Assembly (NCBI GenBank): GCA_937888925.1
Contig: CALARM010000545.1
Location: 1-7,344 of the forward strand
DNA from: an uncultured Synergistia bacterium
GTDB taxonomy: Bacteria > Eremiobacterota > SpSt-956 > JAKJGF01
Length of the DNA stretch: 7,344 nucleotides
Reading direction: 5' to 3'
This document shows, piece after piece, positions 1 to 5,717 of this stretch. Position 1 is the stretch's first letter. Each line of letters starts with the position of its first letter. Below the pieces are notes generated by a model, which worked only from the letters and a program-made list of their open reading frames with translations, was not told the origin of the DNA and ran no database searches. The position numbers and the translations under genes are program-made.

Positions 1-871
1 TATGGGTCAGCTTTACACTTATCTTTATACCTTTTGATGTATGTTCGCCAAATTCTTCTGCCAGTTTAAGTATTAATTTGGACAGTCTTCCCGTAACATG
101 ACGGAAAGCCATATCTTCTATTTTCGACTGGGCCTGCTGGAATCGCCTGGCCATAACCTGTATGAGTTTCAATGCCACTTTAGGTTTTTCCTGAATCATT
201 TTCTCAAAAGGCTTCTTATCAATTTTACAGGCATAACATGTATCCATAGCTTCGGCAAAAACTTCACGTCTGCTCTGTCCGAGAGTTTCCATTTCACCGA
301 AAATATCTCCCGGCTGTAAAATACCGAGTGTTATCTCTTTTCCTTCAGAGGAAATCTGATAAAGTTTTACCCGTCCGTTGGTTAAAAAATAAACTGCATC
401 AGCAGTATCATCCGGTATAAATATTACTTCCTTTGGTGAAAATTTACATTCAGTAGTTATATTTGCTATCTCACTGATTTCATCTGATGTCATATCATAG
501 AAAACATTGATTAATTTCAGATTTGCAAGACTGACCATTTTGGCTATGTCAAGAGGTTTAAGAGCAACACTGAAGACGCCTTCTCTAAGGGCCTGCCTGA
601 GCACATCTTCATCATGATAACCGGTCATCATGATAACTGTGACATCAGAATCCAGTAATCTTATTCTCCTGTAGGTTTCCATTCCATCCAGACCGGGCAT
701 CTTTAAATCTAATAATATAATATTAAATTTATTTCTCTCTACTTCCTTGATGGCATCAATTCCACGCCCTACAGTTACTACATGGTAACCTCTTTTCTGA
801 AGTGTTAAAAATAGTAATTTCAAAATATCCGGGTCATCATCAACAATTAAAATACAAGACTTCGTTAGCAT
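1..871 (-). CDS. Response regulator with receiver domain fused to a CRP/FNR-type sensor and DNA-binding domain (partial, C-terminus off the left edge)
   Basis: I translated this frame by hand; it is open from an ATG at 871 to the window edge (290 codons), with AGGAGAG (881-887, minus strand) nine bases before the start. Residues 1-120 are a CheY-like receiver: acidic cluster Asp11-Asp13, phospho-acceptor Asp55 in LLDLKMPG, Thr83 in MMTG, and Lys105 in ALKP. Residues about 122-240 form a cyclic-nucleotide-binding-type barrel with PGDIFGEMETLG (187-198). The usual R-S-A phosphate-binding stretch reads RREVFAEA, so cAMP binding is doubtful. A long helix follows, then a CRP/FNR helix-turn-helix begins (FRHVTGRLSKLILKLAEEFG, then VKLTH) and is cut by the edge. 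Proteins of this layout are cytoplasmic two-component transcription factors. No partner kinase is in the window. The gene is divergent from the 744-residue gene and has a long leader that may be structured. Domain calls are firm; ligand and targets are unknown. Confidence 0.93.
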   Translation of the reverse strand, partial: MLTKSCILIVDDDPDILKLLFLTLQKRGYHVVTVGRGIDAIKEVERNKFNIILLDLKMPGLDGMETYRRIRLLDSDVTVIMMTGYHDEDVLRQALREGVFSVALKPLDIAKMVSLANLKLINVFYDMTSDEISEIANITTECKFSPKEVIFIPDDTADAVYFLTNGRVKLYQISSEGKEITLGILQPGDIFGEMETLGQSRREVFAEAMDTCYACKIDKKPFEKMIQEKPKVALKLIQVMARRFQQAQSKIEDMAFRHVTGRLSKLILKLAEEFGEHTSKGIKISVKLTH

Positions 872-972
872 TCTAACCTTCTCTCCTAAATCTACTGAAA
901 AATATTATTTTACATTTCGCCAAAACTAAAAATACTCCTCTTTTATAATAATTGTGAAGGAGATGATAAAAA

Positions 973-1129
973 ATACTCGTAAGCGTTCAGCTATCAGCAG
1001 ACAGCAGTCAGCTTTTACAGGAATTACATAATAAATGTCGTTAAATATTTTTTCAGACTGATTTACACAGTCAGGCTTTGTAAGTTTTAGCTGATAGCTG
1101 ATAGCTAACTGCTGAACACTTACAAATAC
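973..1129 (-). repeat. Large imperfect inverted repeat, probable structured leader of the response-regulator transcript
   Basis: The arms 973-1013 and 1089-1129 are each 41 bases and match at 29 of 41 positions when one is reverse-complemented. The best-matched blocks are GTAAG and GTTCAGC at the outer end and CAGC/TCAGCT toward the centre. Both arms contain period-7 TAGCTGA-like units. Six of the twelve mismatches become G-U pairs in a minus-strand RNA, against two in a plus-strand RNA, and the element lies between the predicted minus-strand start site (about 1145) and the regulator's ATG. A structured leader fits this. A small non-autonomous mobile element is an alternative, but I see no clear target-site duplication. 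Confidence 0.6.
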
Positions 1130-1151
1130 TCTTTCCTGTAGCAATTTTATA

Positions 1152-1179
1152 ATTATATCATAAAATAAAAAAAAGGCAA
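1152..1179 (-). promoter_or_regulatory. Probable sigma-70-type promoter for the response regulator
   Basis: On the minus strand, TTGCCT (1179-1174) and a perfect TATAAT (1157-1152) are separated by 16 bases. Transcription would start near 1145, giving a leader of about 270 bases that includes the inverted repeat 973-1129. AT-rich DNA produces chance -10 boxes, so this rests on the pair and its spacing. Confidence 0.5.
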
Positions 1180-1181
1180 TT

Positions 1182-1205
1182 AGTTCGTAAGTTTCCTTAC
1201 AAACT
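1182..1205. promoter_or_regulatory. 24-base palindrome between the divergent promoters, candidate operator
   Basis: AGTTcGTAAG and CTTACaAACT flank a TTTC centre. The single mismatch is C against A on the plus strand; as minus-strand RNA it is a U-G pair, giving a 10-pair stem closed by a GAAA loop. The site lies just upstream of the minus-strand -35 and 18 bases before the plus-strand -35, so a dimeric regulator bound here could act on both genes. The adjacent CRP/FNR-type regulator is an obvious but unproven candidate. The half-site recurs at 976, 1077 and 1119. Confidence 0.5.
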
Positions 1206-1223
1206 CATAAGCTTAAAAAGGAA

Positions 1224-1251
1224 TTGTCATTGTAGTGGTGAATAATAAAAT
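1224..1251 (+). promoter_or_regulatory. Possible sigma-70-type promoter for the 744-residue gene
   Basis: TTGTCA (1224-1229) and TAAAAT (1246-1251) each differ from consensus at one position and are 16 bases apart. A start near 1258 would leave a leader of about 195 bases carrying the period-7 patches at 1251-1270 and 1354-1381. The call is tentative because the surroundings are AT-rich. Confidence 0.38.
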
Positions 1252-1270
1252 AGTGAAAGTGAATAGTGAA
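1251..1270. repeat. Short period-7 repeat patch (TAGTGAA)
   Basis: TAGTGAA, AGTGAA and TAGTGAA follow one another, with degenerate neighbours on both sides (AGTGGTGAATAA before, TGGTAAA after). The unit is close to the AGTGAAR array found after the 744-residue gene, so the two flanks of that gene carry related repeats. Confidence 0.65.
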
Positions 1271-1353
1271 TGGTAAAGCCATCCGTTATGCATTACAATT
1301 ATAGTTATGTCATATACTGACCTGAGCATAAGGATTAATAAATGTTTTCCTTC

Positions 1354-1381
1354 CGTCACGCGTTACGAGTTACTCGTCACG
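1354..1381. repeat. Period-7 repeat patch (CGTYACG family) with internal dyad
   Basis: Four seven-base units follow without gaps: CGTCACG, CGTTACG, AGTTACT, CGTCACG. The centre contains ACGAGT-T-ACTCGT, an odd palindrome at 1365-1377, and CTCGTCACGAG at 1373-1383 is a second one. The unit is essentially the reverse complement of the repeat at 3844-3878. Confidence 0.75.
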
Positions 1382-1453
1382 AGAGCATATATGTATTATT
1401 TATGCTTATCTCAGTGAATAATAAATTTAAGAGAATACTGGTTGGAGAAATAT

Positions 1454-3688
1454 ATGGAACGATATAATTCTGAATATTCTACAGAACTGATTAGCAAAAT
1501 GAACACAGTGCTTGAAGGTGAAGAAAGATATATTCTGGTAGAATATCTTGAAAAAACCGAAAGTGCAATGAAAACTTTGTCGAGAAAACTAAAGATAAAT
1601 TTAAAAAAAGGCGGAACAGAAGAACAAAAAGACCTGCTGGTAAAATATATTGATACAATAAAAGAATATATTGATAGGCTGGATGATATAAACCTGTTCC
1701 TTGAAGATGATAGTACAGAAACAAATGAACTGGAAGAAAAAATTAATAATATACAGGAGATAAATAAAATATTACTGGATATCGACGTAAAGCTCCATAA
1801 TATTCCTTCAAGGGAATCAGTTACTGCACTTGAAGTGCATGAAATCATACCCAGAGAAACACTTTCTCCCAATGAACCATGGTACGAAATAGACAGAGAT
1901 GTTATAGATAATTTAAAGAACACCCATTTAAATGCACTTAAACTCAATGCTCTGGAAAACTACTTAAAACATAAAAAACTTACTGCTAAAGGGTTATCTA
2001 AAACCCTCTCACACCTGGGTTATAATCAGGACGAAATAGATTTAATTTTAACAAATTCGGAAAAAAAACCTGCTGTTACTCTTAAAATTCCAAAGGATAG
2101 AATAGAAATAAAAGAAATAGAACATCATTCTTCTCTGGAAATAGCAAAAATCACCCGTCAACCATTGGAGCGTAAGAAATTAACCGACCAGCAATATGAA
2201 GACTTAAATAATAAATTACAGAATATTGGAATAAATTTATCGGAAACCGAAATAAAACTTCTTGCCGAATGTGGTTTCCAGCAACGTATAAATATGAGCG
2301 TATTAAATAGAATACTTAATACACTTGAAGAGGTGCTCTCAAATTATGGAGAAATATTTCTTGAGAGAGTAAAAACTCTTTTATTTCTTGTAGCTTCAAA
2401 TTATCTTTTCATCTACGACATATCAAAATTCTATATAAATTTTCAGGATGAAAGAACAGAAACTATGGATAAAATTGTAGCTACATTAAATGCAGGACTC
2501 AGCATAGCAGAATATCTCAGTTCTATTATGAAAGTTATGGAAATAGCCCAGGTGGAAGAGAGTGAATTACTGGAAGATGCCGTAATAATTAAACCTGATG
2601 AACTGCCTTACGATGAATGGATCAGGGTAAACGAATACGAAATAAACATGAGATACAAAATAAGTGATCTCTGGAAAAACTGGTATAATCTGGAAGAAGA
2701 TCCTTACTCAGGCAATGAAGATGATTATATACTGTCCGATGAGAATCTGGAAGAGTTATTTGATAAATTAACCTATCTGGAATTAAAAATAGAAAGACTT
2801 CCCCATGCTCTGGAAAGTCCATGGGAACTCAGCGGATGGATAAAAGAATTATTCACTGCTTTAAGAGAACACTCCTTAAAACTGCAGCAATGGAGCAAGA
2901 TAAAAAAGGCAGAATCCATAAGCGGTCTCATAACGCTGGTAGAAGAATGTTTTGCAAATCCCAATCTATATAGTACCAAAGGAGAAAGTACCCTGCTCAA
3001 ACTCAGCAAAAGAGTTGAATTTATGCAAAATAATATCCTGATTTTTTTGAGACAGACAGTGGATAGTATAACCAATCACTGGGATACTTACAGATTTCCA
3101 CAGGGTCTGACCTATCTGGAACAGTGGATACTTGAGAAAGGACTCATAGCCATCACTTTTACCCAGACAGCAATAGATCAAATACAGACCTTCTACCAGG
3201 ATAAAAATATGCTCGAACTTATATTCAGCACACAGGTACTTACTATATCAAACAAACTTCTGACTTTAGGCCTTGAATATAAAGTTGCGCCGCTCCACAA
3301 CAGTACTCTGGAAGATTTTATGGATACTTTTACAGGATTTCATATAGCTCAGGTCAGTCAGGAAGTATTTCTTGAAAAAGTCTCTTTACTGGCCGGTTTG
3401 ATTCATAATATTTCAGAAAAAAACCGGTTATTAAACACTATGGATGATACGGATTCAATTGTAAAAATATTTATACAGAAAACTCTCGGCGAATATATGC
3501 AGGCTCAGAGTGATATAGAAATGTATAAAACAACTCACCTGAGATTATTCTTACTTACAACTTATTACTCACTTCTCCAGGCTACAAATAGATTGATGGT
3601 AATTAAAGAATTAAAAGAAGAATATACACCGGAAGAAGAAAGTTATAAATATTTTGATATTATATCGGATGTGCTTGATATGATTTAA
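1454..3688 (+). CDS. Large all-helical protein of unknown function (744 residues)
   Basis: I do not recognise this protein. The frame also allows a TTG start at 1442, but GGAG at 1444-1447 is six bases from the ATG at 1454, so I prefer the ATG. There is no signal peptide and no clear membrane helix, so it is probably cytoplasmic. Residues about 10-115 are rich in Glu, Lys, Leu and Ile with coiled-coil-like spacing. A proline- and tryptophan-containing link follows (about 130-146), then compact helical stretches, one reading KKLTAKGLSKTLSHLGY (174-190). The rest (about 240-744) is predicted by eye to be long amphipathic helices. There are only two cysteines (273 and 499) and no nucleotide-binding, protease or metal-site motif. 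A weak internal resemblance between about 126-156 and 375-405 may reflect a duplicated module. It is upstream of the HEAT gene on the same strand and could be structural or a scaffold. Confidence 0.85.
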   Translation: MERYNSEYSTELISKMNTVLEGEERYILVEYLEKTESAMKTLSRKLKINLKKGGTEEQKDLLVKYIDTIKEYIDRLDDINLFLEDDSTETNELEEKINNIQEINKILLDIDVKLHNIPSRESVTALEVHEIIPRETLSPNEPWYEIDRDVIDNLKNTHLNALKLNALENYLKHKKLTAKGLSKTLSHLGYNQDEIDLILTNSEKKPAVTLKIPKDRIEIKEIEHHSSLEIAKITRQPLERKKLTDQQYEDLNNKLQNIGINLSETEIKLLAECGFQQRINMSVLNRILNTLEEVLSNYGEIFLERVKTLLFLVASNYLFIYDISKFYINFQDERTETMDKIVATLNAGLSIAEYLSSIMKVMEIAQVEESELLEDAVIIKPDELPYDEWIRVNEYEINMRYKISDLWKNWYNLEEDPYSGNEDDYILSDENLEELFDKLTYLELKIERLPHALESPWELSGWIKELFTALREHSLKLQQWSKIKKAESISGLITLVEECFANPNLYSTKGESTLLKLSKRVEFMQNNILIFLRQTVDSITNHWDTYRFPQGLTYLEQWILEKGLIAITFTQTAIDQIQTFYQDKNMLELIFSTQVLTISNKLLTLGLEYKVAPLHNSTLEDFMDTFTGFHIAQVSQEVFLEKVSLLAGLIHNISEKNRLLNTMDDTDSIVKIFIQKTLGEYMQAQSDIEMYKTTHLRLFLLTTYYSLLQATNRLMVIKELKEEYTPEEESYKYFDIISDVLDMI

Positions 3689-3691
3689 ATA

Positions 3692-3740
3692 AGTGAAAAG
3701 TGAAGAGTGAAAAGTGAAAAGTGAAGAGTGAAGAGTGAAA
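3692..3740. repeat. Seven perfect tandem copies of the heptamer AGTGAAR
   Basis: The 49 bases read AGTGAAA or AGTGAAG seven times with no interruption; only the last base of the unit varies (A, G, A, A, G, G, A). The array begins three bases after the stop codon of the 744-residue gene and runs into a hairpin. A period of seven is not a multiple of three, so it is not coding. It resembles the heptameric STRR repeats described in cyanobacterial genomes in type, without implying that origin. Confidence 0.95.
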
Positions 3741-3763
3741 AGGGACGTTTAATTAAACGCCCT
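3741..3763. repeat. Palindrome after the heptamer array, possible hairpin
   Basis: AGGG (3741-3744) pairs with CCCT (3760-3763), and CGTTTAATTAAACG (3746-3759) is a perfect palindrome; one A (3745) is left as a bulge. On the plus strand it is not followed by a T-run, so it is not a standard terminator of the upstream gene. It could slow 3' decay of the upstream message. Confidence 0.6.
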
Positions 3764-3772
3764 GATGTGAAC

Positions 3773-3800
3773 GGTTATCAATTATCGGTTATTAGTTAAA
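3773..3800. repeat. Degenerate period-7 repeat patch (GGTTATC family)
   Basis: Four consecutive seven-base units can be read: GGTTATC, AATTATC, GGTTATT, AGTTAAA. The stretch 3801-3843 between this patch and the next shows nothing I can name. Confidence 0.6.
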
Positions 3801-3843
3801 GTTCAAGAGGATAAAAAGGGGAATCGTCGAAATTATAAAAATC

Positions 3844-3878
3844 GTGACGCATTACGCATCACGGATTACGCATCACGT
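3844..3878. repeat. Period-7 repeat patch (ATYACGS family) just before the HEAT gene
   Basis: Five consecutive units: GTGACGC, ATTACGC, ATCACGG, ATTACGC, ATCACGT. The array ends four bases before the AAGGAG ribosome binding site of the HEAT-repeat gene, so it would lie in the 5' untranslated part of any message made there. Confidence 0.8.
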
Positions 3879-3897
3879 ATTTAAGGAGAGATTATAA

Positions 3898-5094
3898 GTG
3901 GAAGAAATGGATAGTCTCCGGGAAAAAACAATCAAAGATCTGATAGAAAAACTCGGCAGTAAAAATATAAATGAAATTTATAAAGCAAAAGATGATTTAA
4001 AAAACATGGGAGAAAAAGCATTGCCATTACTGATAGAAGCACTTGGAAACAGTGATTGCAGTATAAGGTACCGTATACCTATGATTTTAGGCAAATTAAA
4101 GGATAGCATGTCAGTAGATCCTCTTATAAAAGCATTGAAAGATGAAGAAAAAATTGTAAGAAGGACAGCAGCAATAGCTTTAGGAGAAATAGGTGATGTA
4201 AGTGCAGTAGAACCTCTTATTAAAGCACTCAATGATGGTAACAGCGGAGCAGCAATAGCACTGGGAGTAATTAAAGATGATAAAGCGATTGAACCGCTTA
4301 TAAAATCATTATCAAAAAAAGATCCTGATCTGGTGGAAGAAGCCGCTTCCGCCCTTACCAGATTTGGTAATTCAGAAGCAGTAGAAGCACTTATAGAAGC
4401 ACTTAAATCAGGTAATACAGCAGCAGCTATCGGACTGGGAAACCTTGGTATTGACAGGGCATTATATCCTCTGATAGAATCTCTCAAAAATGGTAATATT
4501 GGTGCAGGCATCGGTCTGGGGGAACTTAAAAATAAACATGCTATAGAGCCTTTGCTGGAAGCTCTGAAAGAAGGTAATACCGGTGCAGCTATAGCCCTGG
4601 GAGAAATAGGAGATGAAAGAGCCGTACCGGTACTTATTGAAGCACTGGAAACAGATAATAACGATTTAAAAATGAAAGCTATTACGTCTCTGGGAAAAAT
4701 AGGAGATAAAAGAGCTGTAGTGCCATTATGTAAAAAACTTAAGGATCATGATAGAGTAGTTCGTTTCCATGCTTCTTCAGTTCTTTCTAAAATAGGAGAT
4801 GAAAAATCAGTAGAACCTATGATAGAAGCATTGAAAGATGAATATTTTTCCGTAAGAGGAAACGCTGCTTCAGGTCTCGGACGGTCCGGTGACAGGAGAG
4901 CTATTAAGCCTCTCATTACATGCCTCAGAGATAACACCTGGGTAGTTAGATTTGATGCAGTATGTGCCCTTGGTAAGCTTGGTAATAAAGAAATTCTGAA
5001 TGAACTGCAGACTGCTCTGGAACAGGAAAATAAGAAAGAAGTAAGAGATAAAATTAAAGAAATAATTGAGAAGTTGAGTGTTGAGTGTTTATAG
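3898..5094 (+). CDS. HEAT-repeat protein (PBS-lyase-type HEAT repeats), 398 residues
   Basis: The start is GTG at 3898, placed by AAGGAG at 3883-3888 nine bases upstream; the ATG at 3907 is too far from it. Almost the whole protein is a tandem array beginning at residue 15. Full 31-residue units (pattern LIxALKD..VRxxAAxALGxIGD..AVEP) are at 45-75, 76-106, 134-164, 246-276, 277-307, 308-338 and 339-369. Shortened 27-residue units with a GNxxAAIxLG core are at 107-133, 165-191, 192-218 and 219-245. A divergent unit opens the array and a partial one closes it (370-398). No signal peptide is seen. This family forms an alpha solenoid that binds other proteins; some members act on phycobilins, but nothing here suggests a lyase role. 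The last codons lie inside an inverted repeat. It probably shares a transcript with the two downstream genes. The family call is firm and the partner unknown. Confidence 0.95.
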   Translation: MEEMDSLREKTIKDLIEKLGSKNINEIYKAKDDLKNMGEKALPLLIEALGNSDCSIRYRIPMILGKLKDSMSVDPLIKALKDEEKIVRRTAAIALGEIGDVSAVEPLIKALNDGNSGAAIALGVIKDDKAIEPLIKSLSKKDPDLVEEAASALTRFGNSEAVEALIEALKSGNTAAAIGLGNLGIDRALYPLIESLKNGNIGAGIGLGELKNKHAIEPLLEALKEGNTGAAIALGEIGDERAVPVLIEALETDNNDLKMKAITSLGKIGDKRAVVPLCKKLKDHDRVVRFHASSVLSKIGDEKSVEPMIEALKDEYFSVRGNAASGLGRSGDRRAIKPLITCLRDNTWVVRFDAVCALGKLGNKEILNELQTALEQENKKEVRDKIKEIIEKLSVECL

Positions 5095-5118
5095 TTTTTA
5101 AACATTCAACTCTCAACT
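5072..5118 (+). promoter_or_regulatory. Intercistronic hairpin with the HEAT gene's stop codon in its loop
   Basis: Arms 5072-5090 and 5100-5118 pair at 18 of 19 positions (17 Watson-Crick, one G-U, one T-T mismatch) around a nine-base loop. The TAG stop (5092-5094) is in the loop, and the AAGGAGG site of the next gene begins five bases after the stem. Each arm carries two seven-base units (GTTGAGT twice; ATTCAAC and TCTCAAC). There is no T-run after the stem, so it looks like a message-stability or translation-coupling element and not a terminator. Confidence 0.75.
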
Positions 5119-5137
5119 CTAATAAGGAGGCAATCCT

Positions 5138-5707
5138 ATGGGTATGTTAGAAGACTCTACAGAGACAGCCAGATTATATATAGAACTGGGTGAATTGCAT
5201 GAAAAGAAAAGGGAATTCCTGATGCAGGCAGGACTTAAAGCATTTGAACTTTTCAAAAAAAAAGGACTGGAAAGCGATACAATTCACAGATTATCAGATG
5301 ATATAACGGAAATTAATAATGCCATTCAGGTAGCAGGTCAGGAAGCCAATCTGGAAAAAAGAAGAGAAGTTGCCGAAAATATACCTCAGTGGAAGAAAAT
5401 TCTGGATGATCTCATATATAAACTTCTGAATTCAGCAGAACGAATGGAAGCGAAAAGAAGATATGACGCCCTGGTATTAAGAGGACAGGATATGCTGGAA
5501 GAAGCAGGAAAAGTAGCAATAGGGATGGCAAAAAATAATGAACTGGAACCAATCTGCATCAAAGTCAGGGAAGTAGAAAGAAAGATCAACGAAACAACCC
5601 ATGTAATACAGAAAAGAGAGAAAGACGGTACAGCAGGACTCAGTGCTATAGTAGGTATTATATCTTTTGGAAGTTCTTTTGCTAAATTTTTCAAAACAAA
5701 ATTCTAA
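5138..5707 (+). CDS. Small helical protein of unknown function with hydrophobic C-terminus (189 residues)
   Basis: I cannot assign a family. The ATG at 5138 has a near-perfect AAGGAGG site (5124-5130) seven bases upstream; a second ATG at 5144 is less well placed. The N-terminal half is highly charged and helical (ARLYIELGELHEKKREFLMQ near 11-30), followed by stretches with coiled-coil character to about residue 155. The C-terminus changes sharply: residues about 169-186 (GLSAIVGIISFGSSFAKF) are hydrophobic and glycine/serine-rich, followed by FKTKF. This could be a short membrane anchor, an amphipathic membrane-contact helix, or an oligomerisation segment. There is no signal peptide and no zinc-binding cysteine pair (one cysteine in the protein). 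It lies 43 bases after the HEAT gene and 10 before queA, so it is probably co-transcribed with both. It could partner the HEAT solenoid; that is inference from position. Confidence 0.85.
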   Translation: MGMLEDSTETARLYIELGELHEKKREFLMQAGLKAFELFKKKGLESDTIHRLSDDITEINNAIQVAGQEANLEKRREVAENIPQWKKILDDLIYKLLNSAERMEAKRRYDALVLRGQDMLEEAGKVAIGMAKNNELEPICIKVREVERKINETTHVIQKREKDGTAGLSAIVGIISFGSSFAKFFKTKF

Positions 5708-5717
5708 AGGAAAAATT

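Larger units (their letters stand above)
872..1453. other. Divergent intergenic control region (582 bases, no gene)
   Basis: I see no credible gene here: open frames are short, lack ribosome binding sites, and run through repeats. The region separates the minus-strand regulator from the plus-strand 744-residue gene. It holds a promoter on each strand, a palindrome between them, a 157-base imperfect inverted repeat, five octamers of the form YTYGTAAG and several period-7 repeat patches, listed separately. The stretch 1283-1310 is a degenerate continuation of the period-7 pattern (CGTTATG, CATTACA, ATTATAG). The stretch 1382-1441 is AT-rich with no clear signal beyond the upstream edge of the next ribosome binding site. 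Confidence 0.8.

Noticed and set aside
98..319. Plus-strand open frame of 73 codons
   Set aside because: It lies antisense to the well-supported response-regulator gene and has no ribosome binding site or family resemblance.
895..935. Sigma-54 promoter before the regulator (TTGGCGAAATG on the minus strand)
   Set aside because: A TTGGC element is present but the required GC at the -12 element, correctly spaced, is missing.
926..1144. Minus-strand open frame of 72 codons in the divergent region
   Set aside because: It begins with TTG at the predicted transcription start, has no ribosome binding site, and runs through the inverted repeat.
1411..1947. Minus-strand open frame of 178 codons, serine- and phenylalanine-rich
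   Set aside because: It is the complement of the AT-rich, lysine/glutamate-rich 744-residue gene; its composition is what antisense reading of such a gene produces.
3741..3763. Intrinsic terminator of the 744-residue gene
   Set aside because: The stem is good but is followed by GATGTGAACG and not a T-run on the plus strand.
3692..3878. CRISPR array
   Set aside because: Units are seven bases with no spacers between them; no cas-like gene is present.
3978..4511. Minus-strand open frame of 177 codons
   Set aside because: It is antisense to the HEAT repeats, and its own internal repetition mirrors them.
3898..5094. Phycobilin lyase
   Set aside because: Similarity is only to the generic HEAT repeat named after PBS lyases; no bilin-related gene is nearby.
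5667..5717. Longer N-terminus for QueA
   Set aside because: It would overlap the preceding gene, lacks a ribosome binding site at its start, and the family begins at the MKLSEFDYYLP position.
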